Shown here: positions 1-13,241 of the stretch, piece by piece
Numbering within the stretch: the stretch's first letter is position 1
Layout of the letters: each line of letters opens with the position of its first letter
DNA from: Syngnathus acus
Taxonomy: Eukaryota > Chordata > Actinopteri > Syngnathiformes > Syngnathidae
Direction of reading: 5' to 3'
Length of the DNA stretch: 64,000 nt
Assembly (NCBI RefSeq): GCF_901709675.1
Contig: NC_051106.1
Location: 4,164,001 to 4,228,000 of the forward strand
Program-made: the position numbers and the translations under genes
Notes under the pieces: generated by a model
Databases searched by the model: none
Told to the model about the DNA's origin: nothing
The model's input: only the letters and a program-made list of their open reading frames with translations

Positions 1-2491
1 AAAAAGTGCATTTTCTTTTTTTTTTTCCAAAGCTGATAATAATTCAATACAGTACATAGCAAGGTAGCCAAATGTGTTGTTAAGTGAAGTAACATTGAAA
101 GGCATAGTATTTTGTGTATTGGTCCCAAGATGCCTGCATCATTCTGTCCAACACATGAACGTTTAAAACTAGCTGGTTGTTTGGACATCAAACATCTCGT
201 TTTCTCCATCCTGCATAACAAGACCTCGAGCATGACTGTAGGTTGTGGACTCATAAGGGCTCTTTCCTGGAGGGGCCTGCTGGAAAACACACTGTGGAGG
301 AATGGCTACGTTTATTTTACTTCTTGCAAGGAGGAGTTCATCACTTGAGCAAGCTTCACCTCCTCCCTTCCCTCACTCTTTGGGGAAGCAATCTCATCCT
401 AACTAATTCCTGACTCGGATTCCGTGGCCCGTCTTGTGTTGCTCTCCTTCGCATCCATCTTTCTCTCCCTCCGTGTCCCTTTCACCATCAACCTCGCCAC
501 TCTTCTCTCTAACTAAAATTGGCCCGGCAGCTTTTTCACTGCCGGCCTTTTGTCCCTGCTCAGGGAGACGTTTGGCACACAGAGGATCGTATTACAACTT
601 TCATTTCCTGAATGTTTTTCTTTTTTTTTTTTTTTTCTAGCATGGAACCAAGAAGGGTATTTTGCAGTACAAAGATGAAGGGCAAAGGGAGGGAGATGGC
701 AGCTCAGATTCGGGGTGCTGTCACTCCAACTTTGGCAGACAAATAAATGGACATAGCTGCAGGGTTGTGAAGGAAGGATGATGTTTGGGCTTGGCCGGTA
801 TGTTTAGAAAGGAGGGGGTCCCTCAGCTATTGGTGAGCCCCACGACGTCCCTCAGGAGAGTGAGGTATATTTCATTATCCCATACCCCTTCCTCTTGTTG
901 CGTCTCCGACCCCTCTCCAAATACACCCTTGAGCCAGAAGCGGTGTCTGGTTGACTCGCTCAGAAAAGCTTTCGAGTGATAACAGTGATCAATTATTGAT
1001 CATATGGAGATATTATTCCTATAATGTCTTAGTAAACCCATTGGGCTTTACTGTAATGGAGTTGACGCACGTTTAGTAGCTTTGTGGTAAACAGGACTGT
1101 CGTTCTGAGCGAAGACTTGGAGAGAATAACAACCTTTTCCAAAGTTCATAAGACTAAACGCAGCTCTCATTTTCCCACTTACGGATATCTGATTCTTCAC
1201 TGCCAAAACTGGATTTTGGATTCGGCAACATGTGATTTATGACTTGGAGCCTCCCGGGCACATTTTTGTTCTCAAGTCGTCCTTGTTTTATTTTTTTATT
1301 TTATTATACAGTTTCCACAGCTCACCTGTATGTGATGCTGGCCTGCATACAACATGGTATTTCACACGCTAATATTTGGGGATCCTTTGCTGAGTCAACT
1401 TATCGTCCAAGTCCAACCCATTTTCTCTTTCTTCATGCCTCAACTCTGGGTTAGCTATCACTCAGCCAGCCGGGAGACGGAGATGAATAATTCTTTCAGC
1501 TCAGTCACGTAGTAGCTTCCTCCTGGAGAAGCGCTTTCCTATTCTTGTGAGTTTTTTTAACCCGATACGACCTCATTAGAGTAATTCACTTTTTTGGAGG
1601 TCATATGTGTTTCCTCCTTCTCATAGTCTGGCCATGGACTGCACAATTTTCTATATGTTGTCTCAAATTGCAATTCCCACTGTATTGGTTAATAGCCTGG
1701 ATTGGAAAATCATACATTCAGCAAAATTGTGAGTTGTATTTTTCATAATTAATTGAAATGTGCCCTTGGTCAAAGTATTGCTTTACATGAAGGTAACAAG
1801 TGGCTTAAAAAAAAACAGATTGGAGGCTGTTGCTATGGAGACAGCCAGAGAGCCAACGCTACTCACGCTTAACATCAGATTTGTAGCTGTTTGATTTAAG
1901 TCATTCATATTTCAGCCATCCTTGGGCTTAGAAAACTAATTATTTTCCACACAGAGATGTGGAAATTTGGAAATGGGCTTTAAATGAAAGTTTTTAGAAA
2001 TGATAGCATTCTCCCTCCTCGTATAAACGACGATCTGTAAAAATGGACGTGTGCGTTTGAGTATCAGGTGTAGTCTGGGCATGCACATGTGCATTAAAAC
2101 ATAAACGCCGAGCATATTGCTCCTAACATTGGAAGGTTTTTGGTTCGTACACCAGCAAAGGGACATTTATCACATTGCTGTGGCCAACAGTGTACTGTAG
2201 CTTTACTTAGCAAGTCTTCATTCACATATCACAAATGCATTGGCGGTATCGTCCGGGAGGACTTGCATGCGGTGTTTTTTTTTTTTTTCCATTGTCATTG
2301 CCAACATTGGACATTGCAGACTACAGTGTTTTTTTTTTTCATGTCTGCATGAACTATGATAGTTTTGTCAGTGTTTTCAGTACAAAAAATCTTTTCAAGC
2401 ACCAAGAAGAAAAACATTCAGTATTTTTGCCAGGTCCTTGTTGTGTAAACATATCCTTGTGCTTTCGTGCTTTCTCTCTCTTGTCTGCTAG

Positions 2492-2520
2492 AACGCACGC
2501 ACGCACACACACGCACACAC
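2492..2520. repeat. CA-rich simple repeat
   Basis: Imperfect alternating (CA/CG)n tract, seen directly. It lies in the gene-free region downstream of six1. Confidence 0.8.
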
Positions 2521-3519
2521 TGAGGCTGCGTGTGCCTTTGGGCCAGGCAAAAACATTGTCAGATCCATGCATCATTGGTAAGAAAATCTCTCTCGCCCAG
2601 CCGCCCCTCCCTCCCCGCTAAGTCGGGCCTGAAAAGGTCCTTTTGTCCCTCATGACTCCCCCCACGTCCCCTTCCCTTCATCACCCTCCTCACCGCCCTC
2701 CTCCACCTCGTGATTATTATGGATACCTGGGAGCGTCTCCTACCCGGTTCCCCGCCCGACCTTCCGCCAGACCGCGTAAAAGGCCGCTCAGCCGAGAAAG
2801 TGTTTCATAGCGCAGACGCACAGCCCGAGCGCTGCCAGCGCAAACATCAGCGTGAGGCCGACTGCGCAAGCTCACGCTCGCCATGTTTATTTGCACACGT
2901 CCAGGCCCTTCCTGCTGTTGATTTAGAGCCACTGCCACTTTACAAGCATGACAAATGAAATGCCCCGTTGATGACTGGGAGCCCTGTTTGCCATCAGCAG
3001 CTGTTGTTGCTGGCAGCCACGACTTCAACCTGCGCTTTTTGTCGTTAAACGCCTGCTCGCCGATGAGGCCTTCCGTGGAAGGGCATGTGGCGGCTGATAT
3101 GGCGCATAGAATTATGAAAGCAACATTTCTCCCTCCAATTCGGAAACGAGGGATTTGAGAGTGATTAAAAGCAGTGTGCCGGTTTCCATATTGGATTGAT
3201 TTTAGTCTTTCACACATCCTGAAGGTGACTGATGGCTTCTCACTGTCATGTGGCCCCCAGAGCTTGTTTAATCCCGTCTGTGTCTCTGCCGTTCTGGATA
3301 TGTTGTCATTAGATTAACAGGTATGAGGAGTCACTTTGGTGGCTTTGTGATCACCTGTTTGTTAATTTGTGAATATTAAGCCACACTCTTGTGCCAAGAA
3401 GCTGAGCCACATGCTGAGCACTGAATGATCGGATCATCGGAAGCTCGGCTCTCTGCTGACCTCTGCTGACTGCTATGTGTTGTTTATGTTCACGTTCAGC
3501 TTGCATATAAAGCAAAAAT

Positions 3520-3760
3520 AAAAACTAGTGGCACATAATTGTGCCATGAGTGATGATCAGGTGTGCCGTGGGAAATTATCCAATTTTACTTAATTAGTCT
3601 GAATTTTTTTTATTTACAAAGAAATGTGTCTTAGTTCATCTATCTATGCCAACCACGTATAATGATCAGAAAATTTAGTACTCTTTCATCAGATGGCATT
3701 TTGTTTGATGGTATGTCAAGACATATAGGTTGGAAAACACTGTCCTCTACCAAACACTTT
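3520..3760. repeat. Possible dispersed teleost repeat fragment
   Basis: The segment around gtgtgccgtgggaaattat (about 3562-3580) and the later part with ggtatgtcaagacatatag resemble a dispersed repeat I remember from fish genomes. The boundaries are approximate and no terminal repeats were found. This rests on memory of the family, not on a search. Confidence 0.35.
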
Positions 3761-5026
3761 TTCTTCTTCATCACCTAACGCTCACCAAAACACGTTTGTG
3801 CCCAATCATGCGTCACGGTCCTCTGCTGAGACCAAGCACTAATTTGTTGAATATTTTAGATGTAATAAGATCACGAGGGTGAGTTCAGGGAAGGTCACGG
3901 CGTAATTGAAACCGGAACATCAGGATATACTGGACTTTTTGCACCAACACTTGCTTAACTATTGTCAACATTTACAATCTGAATGTTGAATTGAAAATTT
4001 CCCATTACGCTGTTTATTATCTATTGCTTCTTTCACTTGTGATTGATTGACACAACTAACGTTCACATTTTATCTGGACAGAGTCTGTGTAAAAATCCAT
4101 GTCAGTCAATCTGCAGCTATTAGTCTTTTTGGGGTCGTAAGGAACGTTACAGAGTGATGTGATGATGCAAAATAGCTGGAGGCGCACACCCAGTCACCCC
4201 CAAAATGAATCTGGTGCTACGTCCCTGCAGCCCTGCAATCTTTGCAATCAGCCAGTATAATGCTAACAGCAACTGTTTCAGATTATGCTGCAGGAAATCC
4301 TCAGTGCTCTCTGCTCAAAACAATTTACCCTGACATGAGTATGGGAGGGTTAGTGGGGTGGGGGGCATGTCTTCTTTATGTTCAAGCCCCATTTTGATAA
4401 CCTTATCTCCCCAATAATTAAATAAATATGTTAGTTGTGGTGTTTTAATATTACGGTTGTCATATTTTTACCATGCATTTTGTTACTATGTAAAGAATAC
4501 TAATATCTACCCCATGTTTATTTGTGCTGTGTATTTATTTAATCAGCCAGTGAACTTGACTTTTATTTAGGTTTTTCCCCCTTTCCCCAACAGGATGTTT
4601 GCCATTTAGGTTTGAAAACCGCCGTTCTATAAAGGCAGAGGGCTGACTCGTTCCCATGGCCCGGAACGACAAGACAAACTCTTGGTGAGTGACGAGAATC
4701 AAGACAGCAAAAAATGCCCCCCCCGTCCTGAACATCTACCCCAAAAAAACTCACCGAAAAACAAAAATTAATTAGCGTATGTTTTACAGCGGCTTCCGTT
4801 TTGTGACTATTTGCTTATTCTAAAAAACACGACGTAATCATTTGATCGAGCTTTATATTTAATCATGCAATTGACGATACATTTCAGTGTTTTTGTTTTG
4901 CACAACGTGTTAACGTGCGGTGAGGTGGCGATGTTTTCACACAGCGATCGTTTTGTTTTGTCGGGTTTTTACTTAAACGACTGCTGGTGAATAAGAAAAG
5001 ACAAATGCATTACTTTTACTTTTACT

Positions 5027-5032
5027 TTTATT
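5027..5032 (-). terminator. Candidate six1 polyadenylation signal
   Basis: TTTATT on the plus strand reads AATAAA on the minus strand, about 310 nt downstream of the six1 stop codon. It would give a short 3' UTR of about 0.33 kb. Other signals further downstream are possible, so the true 3' end is not fixed by the sequence. Confidence 0.4.
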
Positions 5033-5340
5033 TGAAAGGACCTGACTCGAATTATTTTAACAAAATATAAATTAAGAAAATGCGTAGTCCACGTAAGTGT
5101 TTTGTTCAGGGTTTTAGGTCTTCTTTGGGTTTTCATGTGCAAGAGTAATAAAAACCTCCTGTCGGGGTGATATACAGATTAAGCGCATAAAGTTATTTTA
5201 AGTTCGAATCAAATTTAACGACAGAGAAGTCAGTCTATACAATAAGGTAGGCTACTATAGTGTTATTTCATACATCAATCTGATACACAGCTCATCAGTC
5301 CTTTTCTGTATTTTTTTCTTCGTCAAATAAAATAGCGTCT

Positions 5341-6509
<1,169 letters not shown>

Positions 6510-6651
6510 TTACTCCTCGCGATGCAAATCCTTCCGCGTCGGGCCTGCCCACTCTCCTCGATCTCCGCTCCTCGCCGCACTCCCTTCACTCTCCGGCAGA
6601 TTTGGGATGTTGATTGTCGGGACAATTTGTTCCTCGAGGAGATATGTCAGG

Positions 6652-6684
6652 CTTAAAGGGAGCCCAGTGCGTTCCGGTGATTGG
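6652..6684 (-). promoter_or_regulatory. Candidate six1 core promoter (CCAAT plus TATA-like)
   Basis: On the minus strand a CCAAT box (ATTGG on plus, 6680-6684) precedes a TTTAAG TATA-like element (6652-6657) by about 23 bp, roughly 200 bp upstream of the six1 start codon. The spacing fits a core promoter with transcription starting near 6620-6630. Placement is inferred; no cap-site data. Confidence 0.35.
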
Positions 6685-6852
6685 CTCTGCGTCTGCCCTG
6701 CACCCCTGTACAGCAGAGCAGTACTGACTTTGCAGCTCCGTTTCCTCCCCAGAGGCTGCGCGTCAGGGGCTGAAATAGGAGCGCGCCTCCACCTCCACCT
6801 CCCGCCCCCACGGCAGCTCCTAAACACTAATCAATTATTACAGACCTCTTAA

Positions 6853-9800
6853 AGGCCGTATTAACGTGCTTCGGCATATTATTTAGAGTCGGGATTAATC
6901 GCACACGAGCAGGGAAGCCATTTACATTTTTAAGGCGTGCAAAAATATTTACCAGATAAGACAATAAAAGCAGCACGATATATATTTGTTTGGGAGGGGC
7001 TGTAAAAGATTATTGATGGGGTTATGGTTTTTTTTTTTTCCCGTCTGTGTTGAGGCCTTTAGTTAACGCCTACCTCCCTTAATTACATACAGATTGTTGT
7101 ATCTGCACAACCTTTTCACAGTCGAATAATTACCAAGGCCGTTTATTTTATGGGGTGATATAATTTAATAAGTTCCTATGGTTAGCAAACCTAACCATTT
7201 GGTGTTTGTCTTTTATAAGACAAACCGCAACCTGCCAAACGGCCCAGAGACCACCAATGTGTGTGCGCGCCGCGTGTTTGTGTGTGTGCACGTTGTGCGT
7301 GCATTTGCGAAAGAGATCCTGGCACGGTTGATTAAGATATATAGTGCAGATGTATTTCAACAGTAAAAAAATAAATCTCTATACAACTCTGATGCATTAA
7401 ATTTACTATACTAGTTTAAAAAACGAGCAAGAGCGAGAGACCCCGGTATGATTCATTTTGATGTATAGGCGCTGCACAGTCCAAAAACAATCTCAATGCA
7501 ACTGTCGCATTAAATTGAGAAATAGGGTAGGCTACGTATCTTTTTAGAAAATAAAGCTTTGGCACTTCAAATTTATATTTATGGCGTCTTTTAATTTATG
7601 TATATCCGCGCAAAGAAGTAATATTATCACGCTGAGTTATCTTGGCCGTTTCCTCTATTTTTCTGGCTCATCATGTTTTTGCAGGTTTGCTCCTTTTATC
7701 TGGCCCCCATTTGTGTCTGAGATTAGACCGGCACCGTAGTGCATTGCTCCATGCAGCGTTTTTCGGTGGGCTGAAATACTAAACCGATCCATTAGTAAAT
7801 GAGTTCTAGGTACCACATTGGTCCGTGCTGCAGCAGTTTTTGGTTCGAGCCTCAAGGATCACATTTCTTCGTCTGCACCACACACACCCTTGAAACCGGA
7901 TTCCCCTTTTCAATATGCTTATAAGGAGCACATTTCTGGTCCCAAATGGATTCAGCTTAACATTAAAAATGACTGCATGTCTGTTATTCATACTCCATGG
8001 TTAGTCAATTAAATCAATAGTTTTAAATATATCAGTAATTTAAATCTATGTAATTATAACAAGTGTCACTTTGTCGCCTTTTTAAAAAGTAGACTAAATG
8101 TACAGGTGTTGTGATTTTTTTTAAAATACGCATTTAAATTATTTTATTTAGTTTTTCTTTTATTTTTATCAATGCAATTGTTAGCAAATGGAAAGATTTT
8201 AGAGTTTGATTTAGTTATTTCAACTTATGGCAAGAACATAGGGGAAATTCCGTTTTAGATATAATGACATGCAAAAACGCCCTTGACGATATGCGGATGC
8301 TGTCAGAGTTGCGTAGCTCAAAAGCACGTGACCATATTCCAAAACAACCATCAATTGGGTTTATTTTTGCCGATCAGTTGCACTCATCTGCCTTTTGGAT
8401 AGTAATATAACAATTAAGAAAATATTATTGATTATTATTTTTTTGTGAAAACGTGTGGGTTAACGTTTTCTATAATATAAGTTTGATGTTTTTTTTTTTT
8501 AATACCTTATCAAATGTCCTTGCAGGCCATATGTCCTCACAGGGCGTATAGGTTCCCAATTTGTGAATGAAAGAGGAGCTTCTGGTCGTCGTGCTGTTGT
8601 GGACCTTTTTTAAATGGGCCTAGCTGAGTTGCTGTGTAATAACGCAATAATAATAATAGGAAGAATAAGAATAAAAACAATAATAATAATATACACCATA
8701 ATATATATGGCTTGCTGCTAGTATCAAAATATAATGCATAAAGAAAATCCTTTCACATGACAGGCGGAAACAACAGTCTAGGGTTGGGTTGGGGGAGCAT
8801 GCAAATGATTTGGGCTTTGCATTGCAATTTGACCTGATGTGTGTATAAACACATGTGCACGTTGCTGGACATATAACAAAAGGATATATGTGGCTGTGTA
8901 AAAGCTTGAGTGAATGAGCTGTCTGATGAGCAGCTCTCGGGTTTCTCTAATATCTCTACCACATTGCGACGCGCCTCCTCCTTTAACCCGAGCAGCCCGG
9001 GGGGCGAAATTATTTCAAGATGTCGACTCTCCATCAGCTATACGACCAGAACTGAGCCTCCACTCCCCACCCCTTTTACCCCTGCAAGTAATGCAATACT
9101 CGAGGATACTATGAGGCCAACACTTGTTAGTGCTTTCCAAATATGATTTGCAGGGATTTACCTGCCCTTCTAAACTAAGTGTCCCATGCAAGTGTGAGGG
9201 ACAACACAATAACAAACAATTTCAGTGTTTGTTTTCACCCGCTAAATTACACCAGAGGTGCCGTGTTAAATTATTCCAAACATATCTATTATTAATTGTC
9301 CCATTGGGGGAAAAAAATGTTTACGCCAAGCGTTGCCAGGGAAACCAATGAAATGCTACATTTCACTCCAGTCGAGAGGAGGAAAAATAAGAGAGGCTCG
9401 AGTGGGAATTCACAAGAGTACGCTTCATAAAAACGTCACCATCAAAAGGCTTCCCCATATAGGAGGGTTTATATTTGTAAAATATGGAGGAAAAGTGAAA
9501 CGGCTCACAGATGGTTTTCACTCCATCTAAATCCAAAGTGCTATTTCAGCTGCCTTGAGTGGAAGAGCGCTGATGCAGTTTAAATTAGCCCGATAAAGTC
9601 CTGCAGGGGCGTTTAGTTTAGTCTGACTTTTTTTCCTGCGTTCAGTGGGAAGTGGAATAAATTCAAGAGAAAATGTGAATTTGACTTAATCGATGTGCAT
9701 TTTTTTTAAAATTACTTTTACACTCCATAATAGTAAGGGATAAACTATGTTGTCCGTAAAAGTTAATTGGCAAATTAATTACGCATTTGGTTGAGTGTGC

Positions 9801-11839
9801 CGCGTATACCAAATAAAAAGGCAGACCCTTCTCCCCAAACACAACACAACTGTTGACATGAGTGAGTTAAATGAAATTGGAGCTGCAATTATCAGCTTAA
9901 CAGTGTTTCCTGTCATGTTGGAAAATTAGACCTGCTACAAGTGCACTGGGCTTCGACCCCCCATCAAAATCATTACGCATTTCCTCCAGAGGGCCGACTC
10001 CACAAATGCGTTGCAATTACAGCCTCGGCGCGTTTACGGCGCTGCGGTCCGTAAACACACCACAAGCAAAGTATTTTGTTAGGGGGCGAGGGGGAGGGCG
10101 CGTTTTTCTTGGGTGCAGAAATAAACAAACAGCACGGGCTGGAAAAAAAGAAACAAACAGACGTGACACTTCTGGCGCTTGTCTGTGCATGCATGCTGGC
10201 AGGGAGGGGGCGCCAAGATGATACTTTCACACACCTCTAATAGTAATTGCTTTGTGTGCGTGCGTGCGTGTGTGTCCTTTCGTCATCACAGGTTTCGTCT
10301 GTATCTTTCCCACACTAACTCCTTATTCCTCAATATTGTTCCTCCCAGCAGCCTGGGGAGAGCTAAACTTTGCCGGCAGCAGCGGGAGGCAACCCAGTAG
10401 TGGTGGGTCTCTCCGAGCTAGGCTGGTACCCGCCGACCCCTGCCCTCTCATTAGTGGGACGTGGAGCAGCGGAGTACCGTGCTCCCCAGGTCGTGTTACA
10501 TATGGCTTGCAGTCTGCTGCGACGCATTAAATGTCAGCTTTGAAAGCATCTGAAAGTTCAGAGGTCAGTGTTTTTAATAAGGCCAGGGTTCTGAGGGAGT
10601 TCCTTGCTTTTTTTGTCCCTGGAAGTAGGGCTATGTTTTACTTTGGTAAAATAGAGTATATGTATGGAATGGTTGGATTTCCCCCACATCAAGGATGTGA
10701 TTAAATGTTCATGAAGAATGAACTGCATGTGTGAGGCCACAATGGCGTTCCTTCATCCCATGCATTTATAGGCTTTATAAAGCGAGCTTGACGTTTTCTT
10801 CCTCCTGTTCCTCGTCCTCTGCGTGAGAGTCAGCCCATGGTCTCCTGCTCATTGCAAATGGGATATTGTTCTGGCCTACAACAAAGCTGTTTTCACCCTC
10901 TTCAATATTGCAGGAGGGGCGGGGGTCACTCGATACCTAACAATCAGCTAATCCACTGCCCATGGCGACGAGGTCACCTGCGCACAGGTAACCTTATCCC
11001 AGCCTCGCCCTCCCTTCCTTCTCGGCTCACCCATTTGTCTCCCTGCCTTTGCTCCAACAATGAGCGCAGACAAATAGCCTCTGTTTATGTGCACCAGCAG
11101 TTAGATCGCATCCAATTCCTTGGACCTGAATGTCAATAATCCACCGCAGACACACTGCGGATAAAGTCAAATCCCTCCTTGTTTGTCCTCTTGTCAAACC
11201 TGGCCTTTTTCTTATCTCTATGTGTGTTGGTCAGGCGCCCACAGAGTGAGGACACATATTTGGTGGGAATTTCCAGAGAATCCCCTCAAGCCATGTGAGG
11301 AGTTCCGGCTCTCTGTGGATTGAGCGTCGGTGTGTGAGTGACAGCACCTCAGATTCATTCTTCCACATGTCTGTCGGGAAAAGAGAGGAGGAGGATTGGT
11401 TGGGGGGGTGGTAAGGGTGGGGGGGTTGTTTGGCCTTCACCCAGGGAAGGGCTGTTGGATTGGACTGGGGTATGTGGAGCTGTAAGACCCCCCAGCCCAA
11501 AAGGCTTTACCTCTGGAAATCTCATTGCTGTTTATTTGAATTACAGGGGCTGGGATGAGAAAAGGAGGGCTAATGAAGACCAGGTTGCCAGGCATGTGCA
11601 AACGATCACTTGCAGAGAGAGCAAGCGGCAGCAGGCTCGCTGGATTATAGCACGCTAGTTTCCCCCTCATCCTCACAGTTTGGCTACTTAAATGTTGGAG
11701 AGACATGTGCTTTGTGTCTTTTCTCTGTCATAAAGCTGTGCGCAGACATATGTCGCTATGACACCTAGGTCAAAAGCCACCCGCTGTTTTTTTTGCAAGG
11801 ATCAAAAACTGCCTTTAACTGTTTTTATAAATATAGACT
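6853..11839. other. six1-six4 intergenic spacer
   Basis: About 5 kb without a supportable exon. It contains AT-rich stretches (for example 8030-8720) and more complex, G+C-richer blocks near 9540-9620, 10000-10220, 10330-11160 and 11230-11660, any of which could be upstream enhancers of six1 or downstream elements of six4. No tandem array, terminal inverted repeat or RNA gene was recognised. The short open frames show no known domain and have no convincing splice context. Confidence 0.55.
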
Positions 11840-11845
11840 TTTATT
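11840..11845 (-). terminator. Candidate six4 polyadenylation signal
   Basis: AATAAA on the minus strand (TTTATT on plus) about 1.4 kb beyond the six4 stop codon, in a T/A-rich context. It would make 11820-13241 the six4 3' UTR. No earlier signal as convincing was noticed, but the true end is unproven. Confidence 0.35.
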
Positions 11846-13241
11846 GCATTACAGAGATTTAGAAAAATACATTCACATAATTTCAGATAACAAACATATA
11901 GTTCAAACTAAGTTTAAAAAAGAAACATTTGCCATCACTCACTTCTTGTATTTGAAGCACTGAGAAATTGGTAGAATTTCATGATGAGTCCAGTAACAAA
12001 ACAAAAAAAAGTTTGATGCACTCGAGATATGAATGCACTGAGTTGGCCGTTAGGCTGAAATGTCCTATTCTAGTCGTTCATGTCTGACAGGGAGAATGTG
12101 TGCTCCCGTGGTTTAAAAAAAAAAAAAAAAAAGTACCAGACCTACGTGACAAATGGCCTCCACATTCACTTGTCTTTTCCTAATCTGACAACCAACAAAT
12201 ATTCCAGTGACAGCAAAGGCGGAGGCGGTGGAAAATCTCAGAATCTGAGGTCTTGCCTTCAGATTGCACAGCTTCCATTCAGTGTTATTCACAATGTAAA
12301 AAGCAAAAGACTAAAAATAACCTTATGATTAAGAGAAATCATTGCAACCCCTCTCTGTTTAAAAAAAATACTTCTGTCCCTTTTTTGTTCCTGATCCATT
12401 TGGGAAGCATATTTGCGTCGGGAATCGCCAACGTTTGAAGAGGCACGTTAAAAACGGAACACGCATAGCATGGTCACACCTATTTGCAGCATTTTTAACA
12501 ACATATGAATGACACGTGAACCTAGCGGCATGACCTTGCCATTCAATTCAGTCGCTGCAGAATTGTGTGCTTTTGTTGAGGCCTGTCAAAAACAATCGTG
12601 CGAAGCCCGTATAATGTCGTGATGCTAGTGCAAAAGCCGAAAAAGGTACATTCATATTTGAGATTCGAGAGGCAATTTAAGGTGCTTACTGAAGGGCACT
12701 TTGTCCGAAGAGAGCAGCTTTGTGTATTGAATGACATATTGTCCGTCTATGTGCGCAGTCCCTCAGTAAAACTGTCCCTCTTCCACAGACCCCCACCCCC
12801 CTTTCCCCCCCATGAATGACCTTTTTGGTTTGACCCAGATGACGCATTTAGTTTGGAGGAACATCCTAGTCATGTGACTTGCGGCATGCCAGCACCTGCT
12901 TCGGCAAATCAAGTCCACTCAACAGGAAGTAGCAGGTGTTGCCTGTAAAACTGCACTTTTAAACACGCACTCAAGCAACATTCGCCGACTGCTGCAATGA
13001 GTCGTCGTGACATGTGAAGAGAGCTCGCTTTTAAACATCTTAAAATTATTTTTTGCATAAATGTCCAGACCTTCCAACAGGCCTTCAATTTTAATCGAGT
13101 GCATCTAGGAGTCAACACAGTATTGTCAAATAATTTAACAGGTAAATGAAATTAATGATTTAAAAAAAAAAATCACACCCACACACGCACACTCAAAAGA
13201 TTATCACTGCTCACATCGACATGAGTGCTTCTGCTTTAAGG
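11846..13241 (-). other. Probable six4 3' untranslated region
   Basis: Stretch between the six4 stop codon and the candidate polyadenylation signal. It has no coding exon and holds several A/T homopolymers (for example at 12115-12132). Assignment as 3' UTR is inferred from position only. Confidence 0.35.

Larger units (their letters stand above)
1..5026. other. Gene-free region downstream of six1
   Basis: No exon with flanking splice sites or similarity to a known protein is visible on either strand. In human this is the SIX6-SIX1 side of the cluster. It is mostly AT-rich unique-looking DNA. A G+C-richer block at about 2700-3180 has a long but unrecognisable open frame on the minus strand, a CA-rich tract lies at 2492-2520, and a probable dispersed-repeat fragment at about 3520-3760. 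By analogy with other SIX loci it may carry six1 or six6 enhancers; that is inference. Confidence 0.6.

Noticed and set aside
2717-3217. 166-codon minus-strand frame downstream of six1
   Set aside because: No known domain and no paired exon; kept only as a composition anomaly that may be regulatory.
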